Of a DNA stretch of 64,000 nt, positions 1 to 31,203 are shown piece by piece; the stretch's first letter is position 1; every line of letters begins with the position of its first letter. The stretch spans positions 35,221,297-35,285,296 of the forward strand of contig NC_089279.1 in the NCBI RefSeq assembly GCF_963678975.1, written 5' to 3'. Under the pieces are notes generated by a model. It was not told the DNA's origin and ran no database searches. It was given only the letters and a program-made list of their open reading frames with translations. The translations under genes were made by a program, and so were the position numbers. Origin of the DNA: Dysidea avara (taxonomy: Eukaryota > Porifera > Demospongiae > Dictyoceratida > Dysideidae).

Positions 1-1803
1 CTGTATAATCACCACCCCATGTGTGTGACATGCTCACTGCCAGCATGGCAATGCTGATATGACTTCCAAACTACCACAAGTCCATCCTATAACCACCACA
101 AATCTTACAAGTAAAACAAGTTGTGTCAATACTATCTATGACCACTTTTTATGAACTAGGAACCAATGATAAAGCTTGCATCAGTGTGTAAACATGAGCG
201 GACACTGTAATATGATTGTTAGACACTGTGTCAGTATTGTAATGCGTGTGTTATACAAATATTGCTGATGGTACAATATACAAATGGAAATGGTGGGAAA
301 ACTTGCCCCAAATTAGATATGTAGTATCGAAACTATAGTTTCTAATATGCTACATAAAGTTCAAAGAGCTTAGTGCACTTCAAGGTGTTCTGATGTGCCA
401 GGCTTGTGTCTTTATAATTAGATTTGTTATGTCAATTAGTCTGGTGTGGTGAATAACATTATCACATGTGCTTACTCAACAACATCCTACAAGACTAATG
501 AATTGTTTGCACTGTCAGTCAAATGTCAGTCCATCCCAGTGTCGTAGTACGTTACTGAGGAAAGTCTGTAAACACAGAGTGATAGACTAATACAGCATGA
601 TAAATGCTGTGTCATTCTCAAGACTTGACCCACAAATATATATATATTTTTTTTATTTTATTTTTTTTGTGCAACCAAACAAGCAAAATTAATTGTAAGT
701 GTTCTGGTCATCTAGTTTTGAGCATTAATGTAGTGTGACTTAAGCTGTGTAACCATCATCAGATTATCAGTGAGGGCCTGTCCAGTCTCTGGCTTTTAGT
801 CATAGTATTGTCGAACAAAGTTCTGAAATTGCTTTTGCAGTTTCAAGTGTTACTTATATTATTAGTGGGAGTTCATAAGTGTTGCAAGGCTCAAAAGAGC
901 GTAACACTTAGGATATTGCTCTGTTTTATGAAGAGAGCAGTAATTGTCTGGGCTATGCCTGGTTATGTTAACAGGTGCTAACAGTTACAGTAGATTGCAA
1001 GACAGTTGTCAGTTACATTTCCTTTCGCTGGTGATATCACATGAAAAACAGCCAATCAAATGCTTCGTAAGAATGCGAAAAAGTCTGGCTACCTATCATT
1101 GGTTGGTTTTCACACAAGTCCCTTGTAGAATTTTTGTATTGTAACTGACAACCGACATGCAAAACACTGTAATAAGCAGCCAATGAGTGTTAACACAACT
1201 GTGGAATTTAAAAGAATGGGGATTTCAATAAAGTAGTATTTCTTGTCCCCTAAAGCAGAGAGAATTACTTACTTGTTAAGAGCTGTTCAGACTCTTTAAT
1301 GATTACAAATAACAGTACTTTTAAGTCATCATGGCTTTCTAGTATTCTAAGGTGATGATGCAATAAACCACTGAGCAGCAGTGGATGATTGCCCTATATG
1401 GACTGAGGTTTAAGTAATTAGACAAACGTTGTATCACGCTCCTTCACACCTTCAGCACTTACAAGCTCCTGTCAACTGTGCTTCATCATAACCCAACTAC
1501 TTTATCAAGCACAGCTTGACCCTCAAATGTATGTAAAGTACATACTTCAGTTGGCTAGTGAAGGTCACATGTTGAACATGTGAACACAGAAGGATAACAT
1601 TGCAGTACTTCTTATAAATCACAAACTGTATGTAGTACAAGAGTGTAGTTGAATGAGTTTTGTAGTAGTGGTCACTTTGAGTACTGCTTGGTGGTGCATA
1701 CATTTAGTACCCACTATGTAATGGATGGAGTAGTGCAGTATAGTACATCAATTTTGTTTAGTTCTTTAATTCAATATATTATTCAGTCTTCTCTATCCAC
1801 TAG
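1..1803. other. Unassigned sequence, probably GPI intron
   Basis: No coding exon could be recognised here. It lies upstream of the first visible GPI exon, so it is probably intron. There is a short A/T run near 637-670. Short open frames show no family resemblance. The GPI exon that should precede the one at 1804 was looked for and not found. Confidence 0.5.
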
Positions 1804-19251
<17,448 letters not shown>

Positions 19252-20094
19252 TCAAAATTTATTCAATCAATTAACTGATGCTAGATTTCAATTATAGTTT
19301 CCTGTGTTAGTTGTATAGAACTGTCTTACTGGTGTAGCTATAGTAATATAATAGCTGTAAGGAACACAACAAAACAGAAGAAGGGAGGAGGGAGGGTTGT
19401 ATCCCACCCTAATGCAGTCAGCCTAATACAACAGTCAATATTAATGGTAGAACTAACTCTAATCTGTATATAGATACTAATATGATTGCCCCAAATATTG
19501 AGATACTCTACAGCAGTGGAGGAGACACCCTTATTTGGGGGGTGTACCTATAGCAACTTATCCAGTGGGTCTACGCACTTCCCTCCCCAGCAAATTTTGA
19601 TGGTTAGGTTCTCTGAGATTCAAATACTATTAATTGACTGTTGTATTAGGGTGACCTCTGCAACAGAATTACCTACAGAGTGGTAGTAGCTACAGTGATC
19701 ACTCCATGTAGAATTTGCTTTCAATATGAAACAGTCAGTCAGTTAGTCAATGTTCAGTTATCAGTCATTCAGTATAATAGTTATTGTGTACTTCTGCTGA
19801 AGTATTTCCATGGGCAGAGCTTGTTTGTACAGATAGGTGAGATATTTTGGCTATCAAGCATCAACTGTTACCAATGACAGCAGCCAAACAAAACAACCAA
19901 CACCTATCAAATATCCCCCAATGTATAATCTTGAGTCATCAATCTATGATAATGGTTATCCACACATGAAATTTGCTTATCTCACTTTATGTACATGTAT
20001 ATTGTACAGATATTATATTTTAATTGTTTCACTGTTCAACTCAGCATTCCAGTCTATTCATTATGTTGTAAAGTCATTTTCCTCAACAGTGGAT
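19252..20094. other. Downstream flank of GPI copy 1
   Basis: Part of it (about 19690-19880) aligns with the flank of copies 2 and 3: a GTCAGTCAGTTAGTC repeat patch and an AGGCGAGATGTTTTGGC-like stretch. No gene is seen. Confidence 0.5.
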
Positions 20095-20290
20095 TCTTGT
20101 TTCTCAACTAACTAACAAGTGTTCAGGTGAGCAAATTGTCCATACATTAAATGTCTGACTGATATATCCATGCATACCCTGCATGTTGGTTTGACTAGCT
20201 AATGTTTTTATCAACTGGCTAATACAGGTCTCAGTGTCAGGTTGAAATTGAGTCAGTTGCTTGAAGACTCTAGTAACACTGAATTTGACT
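20095..20290 (-). pseudogene. Remnant of the helical-protein gene, after GPI copy 1
   Basis: It aligns on the minus strand with the 3' part of the intact gene at 55401-56504: landmarks are GTGTTCAGGTGAGCAAA, ATATCCATGCA and TGAAATTGAGTCAGTTGCTTGAAGA. Indels and stops destroy the frame. Equivalent remnants follow copies 2 and 3. Confidence 0.6.
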
Positions 20291-20508
20291 TTTGTCTTGT
20301 CGGTTCAACTGATGAAAACTTAATTAATGCATGATCATTACATATTAGTAGAGAAAACTAGGAGGAACACCATACTATGGCAGGAGGAGGGATTTTGCAC
20401 AAATAGTTTGAATAGTGTGCATGCATGTAGTGTTTGTGTGTGTATGTGTAGTGTGTGTTTGTGTAGTGTGTGTATGTGTAGTGTGTGTTTGTGCATGTAT
20501 GTGTGTAG

Positions 20509-21840
<1,332 letters not shown>

Positions 21841-22365
21841 GCTTGGTCACCTGGGCGTGTGTGTAGTGTGTGTGTGTACATGTGCATATACATGTGTGCA
21901 TGTGTGTGTGTGTACATGCGCACGCATCTACGTGCATGCATGCCTACCTATTTGCAGGTATGGACAATTTCAAGAGGTTACTGGCTGGAGCACATGCAAT
22001 GGTATGTATCAATCACTACTACACTGTGATGACATTCCTTACGAATTTCAGGACATTCATTTCAAGACAGCTGCAATGGAGAAGAACGTAAGCACAACAT
22101 AGTCACCATTGTGTATTAAACACAACAGAGCACACAATACACCACACTTGTAGCTCTGTTAAGACTAGTATGTATATCATGTATTGTGTATGTACTGTTG
22201 TTAGGTTCCCATGATTATGGGCATGTTGGGGGTGTGGTACAACAACTTTTTTGGAGCTCAAAGTCACTCACTCCTGCCATATGATCAGGTACTGTTTTCA
22301 TTGCTGCCTTATTTGACGTTTCCCTCATATAGTACCTCCATCGTTTTGCTGCCTAATTCCAGCAG

Positions 22366-23161
22366 GTTAGTATATTAGTATACAATGAACTGGGAGCATG
22401 ATTTTACATGTGTTCTGATTTCCAGATACTTTTGGACCACATTAGGAACATCACTGTTTGGATTTTCAAGTTGACTGGAAAGGTGTAGTATACACAACAC
22501 TTAAGGAGTAAAATTTGCTGCTTACTACTTTATAAAAATTAAAACCCACAATCAATAGTACCGAGTAGGTGTATAAAAGTCATATCACTACTTACATTTG
22601 ACATACAAATATATTCTAAATGATTCTAATCATTGAAATTGAATTTTTTGGAGAAGGTCATACACTTTTGGAGACCTTTCAATGTCTGAACCAAAACTGT
22701 AGTTATCCATAAAGAAGCTCAGGTGTTTATTTTAATGATTCTGAACCCAATGTTTGGTGCCTATCCAAGTATTTATTCTTAGTGTGTATGTATGTGGGAA
22801 GTGAGAATGCTGATCTAGATTTGCAGTTTAGAATCTTCAGTAAAACATGATGTCTATCTGGACACTATTGTATTCTGGTGGACAAACAATTTTGTACTGA
22901 TGTTAAATAACCCTGGTACTTAGCCATTCAGTTCCAGGTGTTTATTCCATAGTATTCACTAGGGGTATGGCTATAGTGATGGTGATGCTTGGAATCTCTG
23001 CTTGAACATAAAGCAAACCATGCAACTACATGTAGGATCAAGTAGTCACCTGATCTGGGATTTTTTCTGCATTCAATGGAGTTTCTACATAGGCTTCTCT
23101 GTGACTAGGCATCAGTGGGAAAGGTTGTACATAAGTAGGCCTGTAAAATTACTATGTACAC
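22366..23161. other. GPI copy 2 intron with empty transposon sites
   Basis: It aligns with copy 1 intron sequence on both sides of the P-like element (junction near 22590) and of the ISL2EU-like element (junction near 22750). There is no coding content. Confidence 0.75.
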
Positions 23162-23400
23162 AAGTATAAGGAAAAATTAGGAATTTATCAAAGAAAAAAG
23201 TTGGGAAACAAGGAAGGTCACCTACACCAGCAGATGTACTAGTGAACATTTAATCCCTATGCCCATGCGCAGTGACTGAAGTAGAGATTTAATGATCACT
23301 AGTATATCTGCAGGCGTAGGCGACCTCCCTTGTTTCCCAACTTTTTCTTCTATGATCCCTAACTTTCCTAATTTTTCCTTATACTTGTTTTTTTTACTTT
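23162..23400. repeat. Foldback palindrome in GPI copy 2
   Basis: Inverted arms containing GGGAAACAAGG and CCTTGTTTCCC around an inner CACTAGTATATCTGC / GCAGATGTACTAGTG pair. It is duplicated at 45845-46085 and related to 10600-10845. Confidence 0.8.
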
Positions 23401-23404
23401 TTGT

Positions 23405-23903
23405 AATTATGACTGGTGAACCCACGCATACCACCGCAAAAGAAAGGATGGCACCAGAGATAGTTTTCATCTGAACGCATGCCCGGTTATAAATTACTGA
23501 CTAGAAAGTGGAGTGTCCATTATGCTTCACTTCAGCTATGTTCTGCCCATTGTACAGTGCTACAAACAAAGAACAGTAGAAGTGCTTCTGCAATCAATCC
23601 AGTCAACACAAATAATACCAACAATTCATGCACTTCAACTATCAATTTTTGTCTTGTAAGTAAAGTGGTCAGTACACTTCACTTTCACCTATTTTCAGCA
23701 TGTTACACAGTGTTACGAACAAAGAACAGTAGGAAAAGTGCTTCTGCAATCAATTCAGTCACCATGGAAAATATGGATGATTCCCATTTACAAATATAGG
23801 GAAGCCATGTATCGCACTACCACGAATTGACACCTTAGGCTGTCAGCAAAAAGAAATGGAACATTAAGGAGGACAAAGGTAAGTCCATGATGCGTCCATT
23901 GTG

Positions 23904-24001
<98 letters not shown>
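23405..24001 (+). mobile_element. Tetranucleotide-bearing repeat element, GPI copy 2
   Basis: It starts near ACTGGTGAACCCACGCATACC and ends in (CAGG)n of about 24 units (23905-24001). Inside are two tandem, related half-units (about 23515 and 23675) with GTTCTGCCCATTGTACAGTG-like words. Frames across it are not conserved proteins. Confidence 0.6.
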
Positions 24002-24002
<1 letters not shown>

Positions 24003-24133
24003 TAAAAATTCCATAGCTAATAGTATTGCCTCTATTTCTCCTCAGGTATTGGGAGTGCAAATTGTATGGAGTTAATGTCAAATTTATTTGCGGCATGTGC
24101 ATCAGTTGTGTTAGTTACATGGTATACTACTGA

Positions 24134-24406
<273 letters not shown>

Positions 24407-25297
24407 TAAAAGTTCATAATTATGTATGTATTTGCTGTTTTGTATATTTAAGTTTGTATTTAGCAAGTTCTGTTGTATGATCTCATATCTTCCATTATTT
24501 GGGTACAAAAGTTATTCCTGCTGACTTTATTGCTACTGTTGAGACCCATAATCCCATCCAGAATGGTCTCCATCATGAGGTATGAGTTGTTTGTGTATTG
24601 TGTGATGGTATAAGATGGTCTACTTGTGGTGGTAGATCTTGCTGGCCAACTTCTTAGCTCAGACAGAAGCTCTGATAAGGGGTAAGACAGCTGAGGAGAC
24701 AAAGGCTGAGCTAGAAAATGAAGGTAAAAATGGCAAACAATTAGAACTAATCCTTCCTCATAAGATAACAAAGGAATAGTGTGCTACATTTTACTGGAAA
24801 TAAAAAAATGGTACTACATACATGAATTTGACACTCACAATCAACTTGGTTAACCATACAGTTTTAAAGTATCATATAGCTAATTACTTAGGCTTACTGT
24901 AAAATCTAACCTGTATACTGACATGATAACCTTTATAAAGCATTTTACATTTTATTCTTGCTTTCCGCTACCATCATATTCCCATTTTCATAAATTCTAC
25001 TTACCCTGAAAAGTGTGTTATTAGTGGATACATACACAGTGTTGGTCTGTATTGCACAAAAACTACGTTCCTTTTCTTAGTCTTTGCAACATTGTTGCTA
25101 TAATGATCAAAACTCTCTAATAGAGCAGTCATCTGTATTAAAATACTCTTATAGAGCAGTTGAGAATGTTTCACTGCGGGCTACATTGAAAGCCTGTGAA
25201 TTTTTATTTATTTATTTATTTATTTTTTAAATTTATTAAGGCTTTGCAGCACAGGTACTGAAGGCCTGCAGGACACCTGGTCCCACAACCTGTTTAA

Positions 25298-25904
25298 CCC
25301 TTTGAGGCCGTAGGGGGGTCGATTCGACCCTTGAAAATTTTGAAAACTTCACGGCGCCGTAACTTCTGCGTGCTTTAGGCTATTACAATGGGGTCATGTT
25401 TAACAGATTGCTTGATGAATGGGGACTCCAGTGATGTATAGTTTTAAGCCAAAAGTCAACAAGGAAGTCGTAAAGAACATCGTGTATAACAAGACGCCGT
25501 TTTATAAACACGCATAATTTCTTCTTCGAAATAAACACGGCCATAACTTCCGCATACTTCAGTGTACGGATTTGGAATAAACGTCATGGGATTTGCCATG
25601 TGATTCTGCATAAAATGGTTCTGAGGTTTTGATTATGGGAGTTACCATCACCGAGATATGGACGCTTGCCGAATCGGTGTCAAAAATCACGATGTAGCGT
25701 CTGGAAGAAAGGCTAGGGGTTGTATGGTGTGTTCCACTCCTATGATTCGCCTGATAGTCGCTATAGAGGTGAGCCATTGTATATAGATCGCCTTCATAAA
25801 GTTTCCTTGCGTCTAGGAAGAAGAGATTAGACCATACAGCAAATAATCTATTAAATACCACAAAACCGCAAATATTTTAAACACACTTTTCAGGTCTCAA
25901 AGGG
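25298..25904. mobile_element. piggyBac-like MITE
   Basis: TTAA at 25294-25297 and 25905-25908 brackets a 607-base element starting CCCTTTGAGG and ending CTCAAAGGG. The matching site in copy 3 (about 48771, CCTGTTTAAAGTTG) is empty, so it inserted after the unit duplication. TTAA targeting plus a CCCTTT terminus is the piggyBac pattern. No transposase frame is seen. Confidence 0.83.
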
Positions 25905-26231
25905 TTAATTAATTAAAGTTGTTACATAAAGTGTGTTTGAAAAGGTGGAGAAAGGAGAAAACATCCATGGCTAGGACCTGGGCAGTCTTGAACCTACAGC
26001 CATCCGATTAATACTCAAACACTTACAGGAGTCTACCAGGATGTCAGGTTGTTTTCTCCTTGTCAATTTCATGTATATATGTATCCATAGAAACTCTAGA
26101 GAGTGACTTATTATCTCAAAGTACCCCATGTGGAACCAAATTGACATTAGTTTATTTATTAAGACTTTACAGCAAGAGTGCTGAAGGCCTGCAGGACACC
26201 TGGTCCCACAGCCTGTTTGATTGACTATCAT

Positions 26232-27752
26232 CATAGTAGGGATCGCAGAAGTTTGGGTGTGGTCTATGAAAAAACACCAAAATTGTATCTTGATTACAGT
26301 AGGGTTATAACACTTCTTAGACTCTATTTAGGCTGTTTTTGGTGGGTAATAAATCTCATATACTCCACCTTGTTTTCTAATATACTCCACGCCTTCAGGC
26401 ACAATATAACATATGCTCAAAGTCTAGGTTTATCCAATCGCTATGCATTGTTCACATGCAGTGATTTAATGAGCGCTATTATTTTGTCACTTGAGGATGC
26501 ATAGTTGCCATGGCGCTAGTATTATCGCAAGAAAACCAGCCACTTTTGCCGAGCCTACGGCAGAAACAGTCGTGGATGAGGTAAGTAATCTGAGTGTAAT
26601 GTGAAATAGAGTCTAAAGCAGTTATACGGGCACAATGTGGAGTCCCATAGACTCTACATTGTGCCCGTATAACTATTATTTATTGTTTTATTGTGATTTA
26701 ATATCATGGACTACTCCAACTTGTTTCAGTACTTTTTATCAATGTGCTATGGTTCCTACTCTAGTTGAAAATTCCAAATTTTTTTGGTGTACTTGTTTGT
26801 TTATAAATAACAAGTACACAGAAAAATTTAGAAATTTCAACTAGAGTAGGGACCATAGCACATCGATAAAAAGTACTGAAACAAGCAGGAGTAGTGCACG
26901 ATATTAATTCACAGTAAAACAATAAGAAGTGTTATATTCCTACTGTGCATTTCCATCTTGGTGAGCACAGTAGGCATTAATACTTCTTTATTGTTTTACT
27001 GTGAATTAATATCGTGCACTACTCCAGCTTGTTTCAGTACTGTTTATCGATGTGTTATGGTCCCTACTCTAGTTGAAATTTCTAAATTTTTCTGTGTACT
27101 TGTTTGTTGACTGGTGAACCCACGCATACCACATCTGAAATGGCACCGCGTGCCCCAATTATTGTCTGAAAAGTGAAGTATCCATTACACTTCGTTGTCG
27201 GCTATGTTCAACCCGTTACACAGCAGTATGAATCAAGAACTGTTTGAAAAGCACCTCTGATATCAAATAGCCACTATAACAAATACAGACAATTTCCGTT
27301 ACGAAGGGAAGCCATCACATGCTATCACCAAATCAACACTTTTCGCTGTCAGCAAAGATGAATGGGACACAAAGGAGGACACTGGTAAGTCCATGAAGAA
27401 TGCATTGTACGTACTGCGGTATGCCAAAAAGCACCTGTCGGGCCAAAGTGATGTCAAACAGTGAAAAAATCAAGCCCGTAGCCTTAGCTATTACCAAGTT
27501 ACGCTTGTCTGAAGGCATCAGTCAGTCAGTCAGTTACTTATTTACTTACTCAGTCAGTAGAAAATTACGTTAAATAAATTATTTTTAAAATTCCATAGCA
27601 ACTTGTTGAAAGCATTTTGGGTCAATCTGAAAGCTTGTTTAGGCTTAGTTTCACCTAACCAATACTACCTGATCATCATTAGGGGAAATTGAGGTTGTTT
27701 TTGGTTATATTATTTCGTGGGCCATGCCTACTCCTTTGTGGTCCCTACTATT
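26232..27752. mobile_element. Composite non-autonomous TIR element in GPI copy 2
   Basis: The ends are AGTAGGGATCGCAGAAG (26232) and the complement-like CTTTGTGGTCCCTACTA (27752). Internally there are inverted duplicates of an AACTAGAGTAGGGACCATAGCAC segment, an ACTGGTGAACCCACGCATACC core (27110) and GTCAGTCAGTCAGT repeats (about 27520). A block of about 370 bases (26310-26680) with a hairpin of GTTATACGGGCACAATGT is missing from the otherwise matching copy 3 element. Confidence 0.55.
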
Positions 27753-28932
27753 CACTACTATCGTGGTGTATGATTAATTTTAATTATTGTTTTTGTATGT
27801 ACTATGTACCATAATATTAAAATTGGGCTTAAATAAATGCCGAGTCCTAAATGAAGGCCATGCAGGGATGCTACCTTATTGTAAGGGCATGTACGAGGTT
27901 ACAATGACTTAATTTGTAGAACAAGGCTAATGAAACTCGTGACTTGTTACAAGGAGCTGCAGCAAGATGTTTCAGCTGGTTCACGAGTAGATGAGGTACC
28001 TATACAAACAAACACAGGGAGACTGAGTGTGGTGCTCGACTAGAAATTGGGTGACCTGCAGTTTGAATCCCGGGGTTTGAGGGATTTTTTGGCCCATTTT
28101 CTGTTTCACCTTATTAGCTGTGTTAAGAAATGTCAAAGTCTTGTTGGTGATTGTATTTGGTTGTATGTGCCCTGGGCCTAGTAATAAAGTGAGTTTGGTT
28201 ATCAGGAGTTTAACAGCCCATTAGTTTTTCCCTCTAGACAGTTTGAGAAAATTGTAAACTAGTTAGATTTTTGCTCAGTAGGTCATTATGTTGAACTAAA
28301 AGCTGTCAATCTGTTTACATGTTCACCTTTGTACATATCAACATATTTATGCCCACAATGAAGTGCTCATTATCTTGGTACGTACTCGGGGAGTTTTATC
28401 TCATTACTCTGTGTGCTTCTGTCCATTCTCCATTGCACACATTGAACAGACAAAAACTTGAGCTACATTCCACAGAACAAACTGTCACGTCAATAATCAC
28501 AACACACTGCGCAAACACACACACGCACACACATGCTTTTAGAAAAACCAATTTCAGTAAATCAATTGTTTCCATCTAGTGGGCTGTGGGTGTACACATG
28601 GTTTGTAAACTACTAAAGTCATTATGCTATACTATACACAGGTATTTGAAGGCAATAAACCAACCAACTCAATTGTGCTGCAGAAACTGACTCCCTTAAC
28701 TTTGGGAATGTTGATCGGTAAGTAGTACACCCACTGTAGTGAAGTCACTACTCCATATTGACATTAGCAATGTATGAGATGAAGATCTTCACTCAAGGAG
28801 TGGTCTGGGATATCAACTCATTTGACCAATGGGGGGTGAGTGTGATTACTTGTTGTAGATAACATGGAGTAACATGTACAGCTAGTTCTTGTGTAGTTAC
28901 ATGTAAAATGCTCTCTCCTTTTATGTATATGT

Positions 28933-29087
28933 TAAAGCATAGCCGCGAGTGCTATATGAAAAATAAAGTACGAGGCGCGCGGCCGAGATGCTAATAAAGC
29001 ACGAGGCAAAGCCGAGTGCTTTATTAGCATCGAGGCCAAGCGCCAAGTACTTTATTTTTCATATAGCACGAGCAAGGCTATGCTTTA
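28933..29087. repeat. 155-base palindrome in GPI copy 2 intron
   Basis: Near-perfect inverted repeat with ends TAAAGCATAGC / GCTATGCTTTA and internal ATGAAAAATAAAGTAC and CTAATAAAGCACGAGGC arms. Almost identical at 51436-51590. Confidence 0.9.
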
Positions 29088-29554
29088 AATGATTTATGGA
29101 ACTTTCTAGTCGTGTAGCTTCACCATACACTAGGACTCGTAATTAACAAGCGTTGCATGAACTATTAGCAGCCTGAACGCACACAAACTAGTTTAACAAA
29201 GTAACTCACGCGTATTTCACCATAGTTTGGCATAGTAGACGTTCATCGCGTCTTTTGGCAGGTTTTGCTCGGAACCCACAATCGATTCTATTGTGAGTCA
29301 CATGGTGAAGTATTTCCGTGATATCTCCAGGACTTGTCCGTGTACATTAACAAACGTAACAGCAACGTTATCTTCTCCCACCCATCATCGAAGCATTTAG
29401 GTATGTCTATAAAAGCAATCCAGTGGTGGAACTTGTATCGGCTGGGGTGATTGATCACTCAGCGCGGCGAGGCTATCAGCCTTCACCGGCTTGAGTGATT
29501 AGTCGTACTGGCGTGAGCCCCGTAGGCTATTAGCCTACACTAAGGCACGTGGGC

Positions 29555-29710
29555 AACTGTGCTTTATTGCCCACAAAGAGTGCTTTATTGCACCGCAAAG
29601 AGTGCTTTATTGAACGAATAAAGCAGAGTTATATATAAAGCAGAGTTATTGAACGAATAAAGCACTCTTTGCGGTGCAATAAAGCACTCTTTGTGGTCGA
29701 TGAAGCAGTT
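29555..29710. repeat. Palindrome of AAAGAGTGCTTTATTG repeats
   Basis: Two arms carrying tandem GCAAAGAGTGCTTTATTG units around ATAAAGCAGAGTTATATATAA. Almost identical at 52058-52213. Confidence 0.88.
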
Positions 29711-30013
29711 GGCCGGCTGAGAGTGTACTTTATGAAATTTAAAGTACACTTTTTCCTTTGATCTCGCCCACGCAAAGTTCTATAAGTATATTTAATGCAT
29801 AATGTCATATCCACCATATAGTTCTTGTAACTCTTTGATGTTTGACTTGGATATGTAGTTGTTCATTTATTATCTTCTTGTAGAGTTGAGCTGGGCAAGC
29901 AGTTAGCTAAGATGATTCAACCAGAGTTACGAGGCACTGATCTGGTCAAGGGACATGATGCTAGTACCAATGGCTTGATCAACTACATCAAAGGACACAG
30001 ACCCAAACTGTGA

Positions 30014-30660
30014 TCAAAATTTATTCAATCAATTAACTGATGTTAGGTTTCAGTTATAGTTTCCTGTGTTAGATGTATAGAACTGTCTTATTGGTGTAGC
30101 TATAGTAATGTAATAACTACAAGGAACACAACAGAATAGTAGTTCAGTGTAGAAACATGATCACCCCATGTGTAATTTGCTTTCCAGTCGGTTGGTTGGT
30201 CACTCACTCACTCACTCACTCACTCACTCACTCACCCACCCACCCACCCGCTCGCTCGCTCGCTCGCTCGCTCACTCAGTTGGTCAGACATTCAGTTGTC
30301 AGTCAGTCAGTGAGCCATTGCATACTTCTGCTGATGGGCAGAGCTTGTTTGTAGGAAACTTATTGGTGTTTACAGATAGGCGAGATGTTTTGGCTATCAA
30401 GTATCAACTGTTATCAATGACAGCAGCCAAACAAAATCCCCTATGTTGAGTCATCAATTTATTTAATGCTTATCTATGCATTATGAAATTTCATTAAATC
30501 ACTTGCTGTGATGTAATATGTATTATGTCAGTATTTGTTTTAGTGTTATATACACGATGTGTACATTAATGACTCAGGATGTTTACTCAAATTTCTAGAG
30601 GGTGTTTACTCAAATTTCTAGTCTATGTTCTAAAAGTCATTTTCGTCAACTGGATCTAGT
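30014..30660. other. Flank of GPI copy 2 with (ACTC)n/(CCCA)n/(GCTC)n array
   Basis: A tetranucleotide array occupies 30201-30278 and changes unit type along its length (ACTC, then CCCA, then GCTC). Copy 3 has the same order with different unit numbers. Frames rich in Ser-Leu-Thr-His are artefacts. The rest is unassigned. Confidence 0.8.
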
Positions 30661-30860
30661 TTCTCGATAACAGGTGTTCAGGTAAGCAAAATGTTCAAAC
30701 AAACATTTTCTGCAAATTTCTGACTGGTATATCCATGCATACATGCACTGTTTGGTATTGTTGGAATTGATATCGATATTCAGCTGGATAATACACGTCC
30801 CAATCTTGTCAAGTTGAAATCAGGTCAGTTGCTTGAAGATAGGCATGCAGCAACACTGGA
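30661..30860 (-). pseudogene. Remnant of the helical-protein gene, after GPI copy 2
   Basis: It matches the 20095-20290 remnant and, more weakly, the 3' end of the gene at 55401-56504 (words GTGTTCAGGTAAGCAAA, CATTTTCTGCAAATTTCTGAC, CATATCCATGCAT). There is no open frame. Confidence 0.55.
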
Positions 30861-31038
30861 TTCAATCTTTTTCTTTGGTTCAACTGATAAAGCTTTAAAT
30901 ACATGATCATGTATCCATCATTGAACCTAAGCCTTACATGTGCAGAATGAGAATACTTCAGATCGAGTAGACATCATTACCTTGTACTGCAACATGCGAG
31001 GCATCTATCATACTTGTTGTAGATCTTGCTATTGTGTA

Positions 31039-31201
31039 CAGCAGAACCTCTCTGAAAGGACACTGTGTATACGTCTAACCTCCTTATAAGGACAGTTTAT
31101 AGACCTTTACCAATACAATTTTACCTCTGAAAAGGGCAACCTCCTTAATTTCATCAAAATTAGTTGATCCCAAAGTGTCCATTAAATAGAGGTTCTATCA
31201 T
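31039..31201. mobile_element. pogo/Tigger-like MITE
   Basis: A 163-base element with ends CAGCAGAACCTCT and AGAGGTTCTATCA, flanked by TA (31037-31038 and 31202-31203). Also present at about 53542-53703, so it predates the unit duplication. Confidence 0.65.
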
Positions 31202-31203
31202 AG

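Noticed and set aside
25559..25861. 100-residue minus-strand frame in the piggyBac-like element
   Set aside because: No piggyBac transposase motif and no relative in the other unit; consistent with chance.
30157..30449. Ser-Leu-Thr-His repeat frame
   Set aside because: Produced by the ACTC/CCCA/GCTC array in the GPI flank; also length-variable at 52660.
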